This document shows, one piece after another, positions 8,265 through 15,921 of a stretch of 35,523 bases of DNA. The stretch comes from Nitrospirota bacterium (lineage in GTDB: Bacteria > Nitrospirota > Thermodesulfovibrionia > Thermodesulfovibrionales > UBA6898). Made by a program: the position numbers and the translations under genes. The notes below the pieces were generated by a model that was not told the origin of the DNA, did no database searches, and worked only from the letters and a program-made list of their open reading frames with translations. The stretch covers positions 1 to 35,523 of the forward strand of contig JAKAKQ010000270.1 of NCBI GenBank assembly GCA_021813425.1. Reading direction: 5' to 3'. The first letter of the stretch is position 1; each line of letters opens with the position of its first letter.

Positions 8265-10001
8265 ATGAAGATCTTACGTATAGCACTTGCACAGATAAAC
8301 TCTACGGTCGGGGACCTCCCCGGCAATTCCAAAAAAATCGTGGAATATATCAAGAAGGCGAAAAGGCATAAGGCCGACATAGTGGCCTTTCCGGAACTCG
8401 CTGTTACAGGCTATCCCCCTGAGGACCTTATCCTTAAGCCCCAGTTTATAAGGGATAATATTGCAGAGATAAAGAAGATTGGCGGTAAGGTTTCCGGCAT
8501 AACAGCCATAATAGGGTTTGTTGATCTGAAACAGGATAAAAGCATATGCAATGCAGCAGCAGTAATTGCTGAAGGAAGGATAATCGATGTGTATCACAAG
8601 ATTTTTCTGCCGAATTATGGAGTGTTTGATGAATTCAGATATTTCAGGTCAGGAAAGAGGTTTCCTGTATATAGCCTGAACAATATAAAGATCGGGATTA
8701 ACATATGTGAAGATATTTGGCACAGTGACGGCCCGGCCCGTATTCAGTCGCTTGCAGGCGCCGAAGTGATAATAAACATCAACTCTTCACCGTACGAGAG
8801 AGGCAAGCACTTGAGAAGGGAGAAAATTTTAGGTGAAAGGTCTTCACAGAACAAGGTTATGATCGCATACCTTAATTCTGTAGGCGGCCAGGACGAGCTG
8901 GTGTTTGACGGCTTCAGCATGGTTTATGACCACAGGGGTTGTTTGATGGCAAGGGGGAAGCAGTTTAAGGAAGATATGATGATCATAGACCTTGATATCG
9001 AACAGGTCAGGAGATTCAGAAAGGTCAAAATATCATCAGAAAAACATAAAATGACAAGATTGGCAGGTAAAGTCGAAAAGATTAAAATCCCTGCATTTGA
9101 GCGTACCGAAAGAAAATCACCTGGGCATTTTTATATAGAGCCCGTGTTGCAGTGCGAAGAAGAGATATACAGGGCGCTTGTGCTCGGGACATCTGATTAT
9201 ATCAGGAAGAACGGGTTCAAGGGCGTTGTTATCGGCCTTAGCGGTGGGATTGATTCGTCCCTTGTTGCCTCGATCGCAGTCGATGCGATCGGAAGGGAGA
9301 ATGTGACCGGACTGTTCATGCCGTCAGGATTTACTTCAAAAGAGAGCAGGGAAGATGCGTTTGAGCTTGCTCAGAATCTCGGCATTAATATAATAGAAAT
9401 ATCTATCGAAGATATTATGAAGGGATACATTAGAGTGCTTTCAAGCAAGTTCAGCGGCAGGGGAGAGGACACAACAGAGGAAAACCTGCAGGCCAGAATT
9501 CGGGGCAACCTCCTGATGGCGTTTTCCAATAAATTCGGCTGGCTCGTACTTACAACAGGAAATAAGTCTGAAATGAGTGTTGGGTATGCTACACTTTATG
9601 GAGATATGGCCGGAGGTTTCGCGGTCATAAAGGATGTGCCCAAGACACTCGTGTATGAGATATGCAGGTGGAGAAATTCGGAAGGGAAAGACAGGGTAAT
9701 CCCTGAAAGGGTATTATGGAAAGAACCTACTGCTGAGCTTAAGCCTGATCAAAAAGACAGCGATACCCTCCCTCCTTATCCAGTGCTTGACCCGATACTC
9801 AAGGCATATATCGAGGACGAAATGAGCTTTGAGGAGATCCTGAAACTCGGATGCGAACCTGAATGTGCTAAAAAGGTTATAGACATGATAGACAAAAGCG
9901 AGTATAAAAGGAGACAGGCGCCGCCAGGGATAAAAATAACTGCCAGGGCCTTTGGCAGGGACAGGCGGTTTCCAATAACAAACAAGTACAGGAGTTACTG
10001 A
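8265..10001 (+). CDS. nadE: Glutamine-dependent NAD+ synthetase
   Basis: N-terminal nitrilase-like domain (FPELAVTGYPPEDL, GINICEDIW) and C-terminal synthetase domain (VIGLSGGIDSSLVASIAVDA). Confidence 0.96.
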   Translation: MKILRIALAQINSTVGDLPGNSKKIVEYIKKAKRHKADIVAFPELAVTGYPPEDLILKPQFIRDNIAEIKKIGGKVSGITAIIGFVDLKQDKSICNAAAVIAEGRIIDVYHKIFLPNYGVFDEFRYFRSGKRFPVYSLNNIKIGINICEDIWHSDGPARIQSLAGAEVIININSSPYERGKHLRREKILGERSSQNKVMIAYLNSVGGQDELVFDGFSMVYDHRGCLMARGKQFKEDMMIIDLDIEQVRRFRKVKISSEKHKMTRLAGKVEKIKIPAFERTERKSPGHFYIEPVLQCEEEIYRALVLGTSDYIRKNGFKGVVIGLSGGIDSSLVASIAVDAIGRENVTGLFMPSGFTSKESREDAFELAQNLGINIIEISIEDIMKGYIRVLSSKFSGRGEDTTEENLQARIRGNLLMAFSNKFGWLVLTTGNKSEMSVGYATLYGDMAGGFAVIKDVPKTLVYEICRWRNSEGKDRVIPERVLWKEPTAELKPDQKDSDTLPPYPVLDPILKAYIEDEMSFEEILKLGCEPECAKKVIDMIDKSEYKRRQAPPGIKITARAFGRDRRFPITNKYRSY

Positions 10002-10192
10002 TGGAAGAATTAAGGGTTTGTTTAAACTGCAGGCATGAAAAGGGATTCAACATTTTTTTTAAAAAAAGCAAGGATGGTAAAGGCAAGGTCAAGATATGCC
10101 TGATATGTCCTAACTGCGGACAGTCCTCTGACATCGGCTGGACTACATCCAGCATTAAGTCGTTCAAGGCAGAGAAGGGCCTAATTTATTGA
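10001..10192 (+). CDS. Small zinc-ribbon-like protein
   Basis: CLNCRHEKGF...CLICPNCGQSSD: CxxC...CxxC pairs. ATG overlaps the nadE stop. Confidence 0.7.
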   Translation: MEELRVCLNCRHEKGFNIFFKKSKDGKGKVKICLICPNCGQSSDIGWTTSSIKSFKAEKGLIY

Positions 10193-10443
10193 TGGGATAT
10201 TTGAGGATTATCCTGGTCGCCATATCAATATTGATTTTTATCTCTTCAGCATATCCGGAGAATAAGGAAGGTTTCCAATTCTCAAAGCAGCCCGAGTTGC
10301 AGCAGATAAAACCAAAGAAGCCGGTAAAGATCAAGCTCAGGCGAACTCAAAAAGACGGATACATATGGGAACTTACAGGCGATGACGCTGATGAGATTAT
10401 AAAGACCGATAGAAAACTAAGAAAGATGCTGAATGTGCAGTGA
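10189..10443 (+). CDS. Small secreted hypothetical protein
   Basis: N-terminal hydrophobic segment LRIILVAISILIFISSAYPE; 4-nt overlaps with both neighbours. Confidence 0.65.
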   Translation: MMGYLRIILVAISILIFISSAYPENKEGFQFSKQPELQQIKPKKPVKIKLRRTQKDGYIWELTGDDADEIIKTDRKLRKMLNVQ

Positions 10444-11264
10444 AGGGAATTCTCTATATCGTATCAACTCCGATAGGGAATCTTGAGGATATTAGTCTTC
10501 GGGCTTTAAGGGTTTTGAAAGAGGTTGATGTTATTGCTGCAGAGGATACAAGACATTCGCTTAAGCTCCTTAATCATTATGGCATCTCCAGACCTTTGAT
10601 AAGCTACTGTGGAGAGAAGGAAAAGGCAAGGTCTGAAGAGGTGATCAAGAGGCTTAATTCAGGACAATCAGTAGCATTGATATCTGATGCAGGAACCCCG
10701 GGCATATCAGACCCGGGCAGTGTCTTGATAAAAAAGGCTATTGAAGAGGGGATCGATATAATCCCGGTCCCCGGACCTGCGGCTTTTGTTGCAGCACTTT
10801 CGATATCAGGTTTTTCGACTGAGGAGTTTATCTTCTGCGGATTCCTTCCTGCAAAGAAATCCCAAAGGCAAAAGGCATTAAAGGAGCTGAGTCTTGAAAA
10901 AAGGACTATTGTCATATATGAGGCCCCGCACAGGATACTGGAGTCTGTTGCCGATATAAATGAAATATTCGGAGAAAGAAATGCGGTCCTTGTAAAGGAG
11001 ATAACAAAGCTCTATGAGGAAGTGATAAGAGGGAAGATACCGGAAATACTTAAACGTTTGAACAGCTCAAAGATAGCAGGGGAGTATGTCATAGTGGTTG
11101 AAGGCAAACCTGAAGAGATAAAAGCGAATATTGAGGATGCTATGATGGAGATAAAGTCACTCATAAGAAAAGGACTTGGCAGAAAAGATGCGGTTAAACG
11201 GATTGCTGAGGAATACGGCCTCAGCAAGAAAGAACTTTACGACAAAAGTCTTGCAGGAGGTTGA
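10440..11264 (+). CDS. rsmI: 16S rRNA (cytidine(1402)-2'-O)-methyltransferase
   Basis: LYIVSTPIGNLEDISLRALRVLKEVDVIAAEDTRHSLKLLNHYGI...SDAGTPGISDPG; GTG start. Confidence 0.96.
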   Translation: MKGILYIVSTPIGNLEDISLRALRVLKEVDVIAAEDTRHSLKLLNHYGISRPLISYCGEKEKARSEEVIKRLNSGQSVALISDAGTPGISDPGSVLIKKAIEEGIDIIPVPGPAAFVAALSISGFSTEEFIFCGFLPAKKSQRQKALKELSLEKRTIVIYEAPHRILESVADINEIFGERNAVLVKEITKLYEEVIRGKIPEILKRLNSSKIAGEYVIVVEGKPEEIKANIEDAMMEIKSLIRKGLGRKDAVKRIAEEYGLSKKELYDKSLAGG

Positions 11265-11268
11265 GGCT

Positions 11269-11544
11269 ATGGTTAAACTTAAACCTTTAGCGTTGGGCAT
11301 AGCCCTTGGCACAGTATGGGGTGTATCTATTTTTGTAACTACCTGGATTTCTTACTATACCCACTATGGCAGGTTGTTTCTCGAGGTGCTCGCACAGTCT
11401 ATATATCCGGGATATACGATAACACGGCTCGGGAGCTTCTTAGGATTAATATACGGATTCCTTGACGGTCTGGTCAGCGGGACAGTGATAGGGTGGATAT
11501 ATAACAAGATTGCCGGCTTGTCGGCCAAACAGCTTGCGAGCTGA
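11269..11544 (+). CDS. Small membrane protein, holin-like
   Basis: MVKLKPLALGIALGTVWGVSIFVTTWISYYTHYG...LGLIYGFLDGLVSGTVIGWIYNKI. ATG at 11269 preceded by gcaggagg; the ORF-track start at 11176 is inside rsmI. Confidence 0.6.
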   Translation: MVKLKPLALGIALGTVWGVSIFVTTWISYYTHYGRLFLEVLAQSIYPGYTITRLGSFLGLIYGFLDGLVSGTVIGWIYNKIAGLSAKQLAS

Positions 11545-11565
11545 ATTGCTGTTTAAGGAGGTCTA

Positions 11566-12687
11566 ATGTCAAAGGTCTACTTCGCATCTTCACGTACAAA
11601 AAAATGGAGTTACGACGACAGCATGCCGGGTAAACTGGAAAGGCTTTTGAAGGAAATAGGCATGATGAATTATTTCAGCCCTGATGAATGGGTTGCAGTA
11701 AAGACCCATTTTGGCTCTGAAGGCGCACACAGGATAGTAAGACCGGTCTTCTTAAGGAAGGTTGTGGATGCCCTGAAAAGAATAGGGGCCAGGCCATTTG
11801 TTACAGATACTGTAAGGATAAAGGGCCTTGATTATCTTGAGGTTGCAAACCAAAACGGGATAAATCATCTTTCAGTAGGCTCTCCGGTTGTCCTTGCAGA
11901 CGGTCTTTACGGTAATGATAATTTGATGGTCAAGGCAGGGGAGATTCTTGGTGAGATTGCGATAGCCTCAGTTATTTATGATGTCCCGGCCATGGTTGTC
12001 TGTTCTCATGTGAAGGGGCATATTAATTCGGGGTACGCTGGGGCGATCAAGAACCTTGCAATGGGAGGGGTGAGCGGATATCACCGCACATACGGATGGA
12101 AATGCGGGAGAGGTTCAATGCATACAATAGGGGAAGGAGAGCTTGTCTGGGATGCTGAAAAATGCGAATTGTGCTATCAGTGCAGGGATGTATGTCCGCT
12201 GGATGCCATTCAATTTAAGGATGATGAACTGGTTTGGGAAGATAATGTATGCTGGAGGTGTGGAAGGTGCGAGCGGGTCTGCCAGTCCGAGTCCCTGACA
12301 CTTCCCGGGGACAGCGAGAGATTCATACGTTCACTTGCTGAGGCTGCACGTGCTGTAATAAGTACCTTTGAGCCAAATAAAATAATCTATATTAATTTTA
12401 TGGCAGAGATCCAGCCTGAATGTGACTGTATGCCTGCCGCAGATGTCCCTGTAATTCAGGATATAGGAATCCTTATATCTGAAGATATCGTATCTATAGA
12501 GCAAGCGAGCATTGATATGCTTCTCGGATCGCTTCCCCTGCCGGGTTCTCTTGCAAATGACAGGGATATAAAAGATGGAGAAGACATTATAATGAAATTA
12601 CACAATAAGCCCTATATCTTACAGATAGAAGAAGCTGAAAGGCTTGGTCTTGGTTTAAGAAAATATGAACTTATTGAAATAAAATAA
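11566..12687 (+). CDS. DUF362 domain-containing ferredoxin-like protein
   Basis: KTHFGSEGAHRIVRPVFLRKVVDALK plus two 4Fe-4S motifs (CELCYQCRDVCP, CWRCGRCERVC). Confidence 0.92.
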   Translation: MSKVYFASSRTKKWSYDDSMPGKLERLLKEIGMMNYFSPDEWVAVKTHFGSEGAHRIVRPVFLRKVVDALKRIGARPFVTDTVRIKGLDYLEVANQNGINHLSVGSPVVLADGLYGNDNLMVKAGEILGEIAIASVIYDVPAMVVCSHVKGHINSGYAGAIKNLAMGGVSGYHRTYGWKCGRGSMHTIGEGELVWDAEKCELCYQCRDVCPLDAIQFKDDELVWEDNVCWRCGRCERVCQSESLTLPGDSERFIRSLAEAARAVISTFEPNKIIYINFMAEIQPECDCMPAADVPVIQDIGILISEDIVSIEQASIDMLLGSLPLPGSLANDRDIKDGEDIIMKLHNKPYILQIEEAERLGLGLRKYELIEIK

Positions 12688-12695
12688 AAAAAAGT

Positions 12696-12724
12696 GCTGC
12701 TGTCCGTGGGATGTGGACAGCAGC
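12696..12724 (-). terminator. Perfect 10-bp hairpin; as an intrinsic terminator it points to the minus strand
   Basis: gctgctgtcc-gtgggatgt-ggacagcagc, preceded on + by an A tract (T tract on -) and not followed by T on +. Confidence 0.55.
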
Positions 12725-12793
12725 TTAGGGGAGGTAACGAGGCGCTTAATGATTATATAAAAACAGACTTTTAGAGAATTGTCAAGGAAAATA

Positions 12794-12808
12794 TATAGGT
12801 AACCTATA
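12794..12808. promoter_or_regulatory. 15-bp palindrome upstream of the Crp/Fnr gene
   Basis: TATAGGT-A-ACCTATA, 7-bp perfect arms. Confidence 0.4.
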
Positions 12809-12880
12809 AATTCTAATTTTAGAAACTCTATTAAATTTTATTAGTTTGTAATTTGTCCTTTTTTTTATTATTCTACTTCT

Positions 12881-13549
12881 ATGTTTGACATCAGGCAGGT
12901 ATCGATATTCAGCACATTAATCCCACAGGAAGCCAGAGAGATAATTCCGTATCTTATGCCTGACAAATTCGTAAAAAAAGAGACCATTTTTTCCGAGGGC
13001 GACCAGTCTGAATGGTTCTATATTGTTACAAAAGGGAAGGTTAAGATAACAAAGATATCCCAGGAAGGCAAAGAGATAATTTTAGAGATCATTTCACCAA
13101 AAGATTTTTTTGGCGGTATAGCTGTTGTAAGGGGATTCCCTTATCCTGCCAATGCCGTTGCTATGGATGATACAGAGGTCCTGAAAATCTCGAGAAATAA
13201 TCTCATGAAGATAATGGACAGATTCCCGAACCTTATGTATTGTATGGCAACTAATATAGGGGACAGGATAAAAGACTCTCACGAGATGATCAAGAGTATA
13301 GCTCTCGAAAAGGTGGAATCAAGGATTGCATCACTGCTTATAAAACTGTCGGACAAGGCCGGGGAAAAGACTGCTGACGGTATGATGATAAACATCAAGC
13401 TTACAAAGCAGGACATAGCAGAAATGGTCGGGACAACAGTAGAGACATCCATCAGGACCATGAGCAAGTTTTCAAAGCAGGGGCTGATAGCATCAAAGTC
13501 CGGAAGGATTGTTATCAGGGACCTCGAAAAGCTGAAGTCCCTGACATAA
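12881..13549 (+). CDS. Crp/Fnr-family transcriptional regulator
   Basis: cNMP-binding-like N-domain (ETIFSEGDQSEWFYIVTKGKVKI) and HTH LTKQDIAEMVGTTVETSIRTMSKFSKQGLI. No FNR-type cysteine cluster. Confidence 0.94.
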   Translation: MFDIRQVSIFSTLIPQEAREIIPYLMPDKFVKKETIFSEGDQSEWFYIVTKGKVKITKISQEGKEIILEIISPKDFFGGIAVVRGFPYPANAVAMDDTEVLKISRNNLMKIMDRFPNLMYCMATNIGDRIKDSHEMIKSIALEKVESRIASLLIKLSDKAGEKTADGMMINIKLTKQDIAEMVGTTVETSIRTMSKFSKQGLIASKSGRIVIRDLEKLKSLT

Positions 13550-13555
13550 ACGGTT

Positions 13556-13957
13556 TTATGCTTTGGGCAGAAGGGTCGCAAGCATATTGTAAAAAAACAA
13601 ACCGATCGAGACCACCTGTAGCGCTCCGAAAACTGCTGCAAATCCTTCAAAAGTCTTCAAAGGCATAAACACATTCAGCGTGTAAAATAAAAGCATGCCG
13701 ATGAGGCTGATGTTTGCTGCAAGGAAATGCAATTCTCCAAGTTGTGGATATCTAAGCGGTCTTCCGGAAAACCGTGGCAGAACATGGTATCCGACCCCGT
13801 AGATCATCATCGAGACCCATCCGAGCATATTAAGATGGGAATGCACAAACTTTAGCGACATTAGAGAGGGATACCTCAGCATGCATACGCCCAGTATTGA
13901 TGAGATTCCAAGATAGATTATGCTTGAGATAATAAAATTTTTGACAAACCTGTCCAT
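13556..13957 (-). CDS. Miniature cytochrome oxidase subunit I (CcoN/NorB)-like membrane protein
   Basis: 133 aa, about 4 TM segments; LKFVHSHLNMLGWVSMMIYGVGYHVLPRFSGRPL resembles heme-copper oxidase subunit I. SD aaggagg before ATG. Confidence 0.7.
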   Translation of the reverse strand: MDRFVKNFIISSIIYLGISSILGVCMLRYPSLMSLKFVHSHLNMLGWVSMMIYGVGYHVLPRFSGRPLRYPQLGELHFLAANISLIGMLLFYTLNVFMPLKTFEGFAAVFGALQVVSIGLFFYNMLATLLPKA

Positions 13958-14021
13958 ATTTCCTCCTTAAAATATTTACATGATTTCTGCATTAATCATA
14001 TAACAGAAAATTCAAGCCGTC

Positions 14022-14037
14022 TATGATAAATGTCATA
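14022..14037 (-). promoter_or_regulatory. Crp/Fnr-type operator, -41.5 of predicted promoter for the mini-oxidase gene
   Basis: TATGA-taaatg-TCATA. -10 TATGAT on minus strand at 14000-13995. Confidence 0.65.
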
Positions 14038-14056
14038 AAGCATCTTTATTATTCAT

Positions 14057-14246
14057 AGCCCGGATTATTCATAAACTGTTGCAGGTGGAAGGCGGGATAT
14101 AGTACTCTCGCTCATTCTCGCTGCGCTCCGAGGCTTTTGCCTCTTGATCTAACAGAAACATACTGTCGGAATATCGGCAAAAGAAACCGCTCGAATACTA
14201 TATCCCGCCTCATTCTGGCTTGCTTTGTTTGAAATTCATGAATAAT
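14057..14246. repeat. MITE-like palindromic element, copy 2
   Basis: Stem AGGCGGGATATAGTA (14090-14104) / TACTATATCCCGCCT (14196-14210). Outer AGCCCGGATTATTCATAAAC (14057-14076). Matches copy 1 in inverted orientation. Confidence 0.75.
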
Positions 14247-14301
14247 GTGAGATAGAAAAGGCTGGGAGTTTATCAGATGCTGACAATTCAACTCCTACAA
14301 G

Positions 14302-14317
14302 TATGACAAAGGTCATA
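14302..14317 (+). promoter_or_regulatory. Crp/Fnr-type operator, -41.5 of predicted promoter for the DUF1858 operon
   Basis: TATGA-caaagg-TCATA; -10 TAAAAT at 14339-14344. Confidence 0.65.
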
Positions 14318-14376
14318 TCATTCATTTTTCTCATCGGCTAAAATGAAGATATAAAAAATTAAATAAGGAGGATAAG

Positions 14377-14586
14377 ATGAACGCAACAAAAAAACTCGTG
14401 ACAAAGGATTCCATAATCGGAGATGTTATCAGGGAACAGCCGGGTGCAAAAGACGTCATACAGAAGTATTTCGGTGGCGGATGTTTTACCTGTCCGGGAA
14501 TAAATATGGAGTCAATAGCTTTTGGGTCCATGATGCATAACCTTGACCCTGACAAGATTGTGAAAGAAATAAACGAACTGGCATAA
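14377..14586 (+). CDS. DUF1858 domain protein (hybrid-cluster-associated redox disulfide-like)
   Basis: MNATKKLVTKDSIIGDVIREQPGAKDVIQKYFGGGCFTCPGINMESIAFGSMMHNLDPDKIVKEINELA; SD aaggagg. Confidence 0.85.
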   Translation: MNATKKLVTKDSIIGDVIREQPGAKDVIQKYFGGGCFTCPGINMESIAFGSMMHNLDPDKIVKEINELA

Positions 14587-14619
14587 TAGTCAGGCCTGAG
14601 AAACCGAGGAGGAATAAAA

Positions 14620-14748
14620 ATGGCATTAAAATGTTTTATCTGTGGAATATCGGACAAAGAAAGGGTTTTGCTCAAGTGTGTGCATGAAGGCGACGAAAAG
14701 TATGTATGTGTAAGATGCCTGCCTGTTCTCATTCACGGCGGCCATTAA
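14620..14748 (+). CDS. 42-aa four-cysteine zinc-ribbon-like microprotein (absent from the ORF track)
   Basis: MALKCFICGISDKERVLLKCVHEGDEKYVCVRCLPVLIHGGH*; SD gaggagg upstream; CxxC...CxxC. Confidence 0.7.
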   Translation: MALKCFICGISDKERVLLKCVHEGDEKYVCVRCLPVLIHGGH

Positions 14749-14765
14749 TATGTTAATATCTTTCA

Positions 14766-15608
14766 ATGCGCAGGATAGGAGTACATACCTCTATTGCAGG
14801 AGGGCTGCATTGCAGCTTAGAAAGGGCAAGAGAACTCGGATGCAATACACTTCAGATCTTTTCGCACAATCCGAGGGGATGGTCTGTAAAGGGCAGAGGC
14901 CCGGATGAAATAAGGTCATTCAGAGAATTAAGAAAGACATATGACATTGCACCTGTATTTATCCATACGTCATATCTGATCAATTTAGCTTCGAGGGACC
15001 GGGATCTGATAGGAAAATCTATAGATATGGTTATCTTCGAGATGAATATAGCAGATGAGATAGGAGCTGATTATATTGTTTTGCATACAGGGAGCGCAGT
15101 AGGTGAAGACCCAAAAACCGCAAGGAAAAGGGCTATAGACTGTCTTTCCCAGGTTTCAGAAAAGGGAAAATGGAATGCAGGGCTTTTGCTTGAGAATACA
15201 GCGGGGGAAAAGGGGGATATCACATCAAAGATCCGGGAGATTTCTGAAATATCAGATAAAACCCCTGCCGGTCTGATCTCAGGCATATGCGTAGATACAT
15301 GCCATGCTTTTTCTGCAGGATATGATTTCAGATCAATTAAAAGCATAAAATTGATCTCAGACGAGATTGATCAATATATCGGCAGAGAGAAAATAAAGCT
15401 TCTGCATCTTAATGACTCAAAAGGTGTGCTCGGCTGCGGAGTTGACAGGCATGAACATATTGGTAAGGGGAAGATAGGCATGAAAGGCTTCAGGGATTTA
15501 TTGAACTATCCTTTTTTTATTGATATCCCCATAATCCTTGAGACACCCAAAAAATCAGAAGATGATGACAAAAGAAATTTAAAGGCTGTAAGAAAGTTAA
15601 TCAATTAA
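14766..15608 (+). CDS. nfo: Endonuclease IV
   Basis: IGVHTSIAGGLHCSLERARELGCNTLQIFSHNPRGW...GICVDTCHAFSAGYD...LLHLNDSKGVLGCGVDRHEHIGKG. Confidence 0.95.
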   Translation: MRRIGVHTSIAGGLHCSLERARELGCNTLQIFSHNPRGWSVKGRGPDEIRSFRELRKTYDIAPVFIHTSYLINLASRDRDLIGKSIDMVIFEMNIADEIGADYIVLHTGSAVGEDPKTARKRAIDCLSQVSEKGKWNAGLLLENTAGEKGDITSKIREISEISDKTPAGLISGICVDTCHAFSAGYDFRSIKSIKLISDEIDQYIGREKIKLLHLNDSKGVLGCGVDRHEHIGKGKIGMKGFRDLLNYPFFIDIPIILETPKKSEDDDKRNLKAVRKLIN

Positions 15609-15729
15609 TCGAATATCTTCTAATAATCCCGCATATAATTCTCAGTTCATCGTCTATTTCATAAAAAACCTGATTAATAAATCCCTTTATATTTCAAATT
15701 TGCAGGAATAAATCATATATGTAAATGAC

Positions 15730-15840
15730 TGTTTATTCGATGAAACGATTGTATTCTGCAGGTATTCTGTCCATTCAGCATATTGAATGATTTGTATTAA
15801 ATTAAAAATGGGTTGTTTATTAAAAATAAAACGATTGTAT
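15730..15840. repeat. Direct repeats TGTTTATT-(5/7)-AAACGATTGTAT upstream of the wHTH gene
   Basis: Copies at 15730-15754 and 15814-15840. Confidence 0.5.
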
Positions 15841-15879
15841 ATCAAAAAATAAAAAATGTTATGAATTGTAATTTTTTTG

Positions 15880-15909
15880 TTGACAAACCTAAAAACTCTG
15901 TTATATATT
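15880..15909 (+). promoter_or_regulatory. Sigma70-like promoter of the wHTH/pseudo-NTase gene
   Basis: TTGACA (15880-15885) - 18 bp - TATATT (15904-15909); ATG at 15922. Confidence 0.65.
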
Positions 15910-15921
15910 TATAAACAGAAA

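Noticed and set aside
10051-10067. T8A7 run in the zinc-ribbon gene as a programmed frameshift site
   Set aside because: Codon phase is TTT TTT AAA AAA AGC, not the A AAA AAG slippery phase, and no alternative-frame product is evident.
15877-15921. Upstream start of the wHTH ORF
   Set aside because: Falls on the TTGACA...TATATT promoter; MSKQVRD at 15922 is better.
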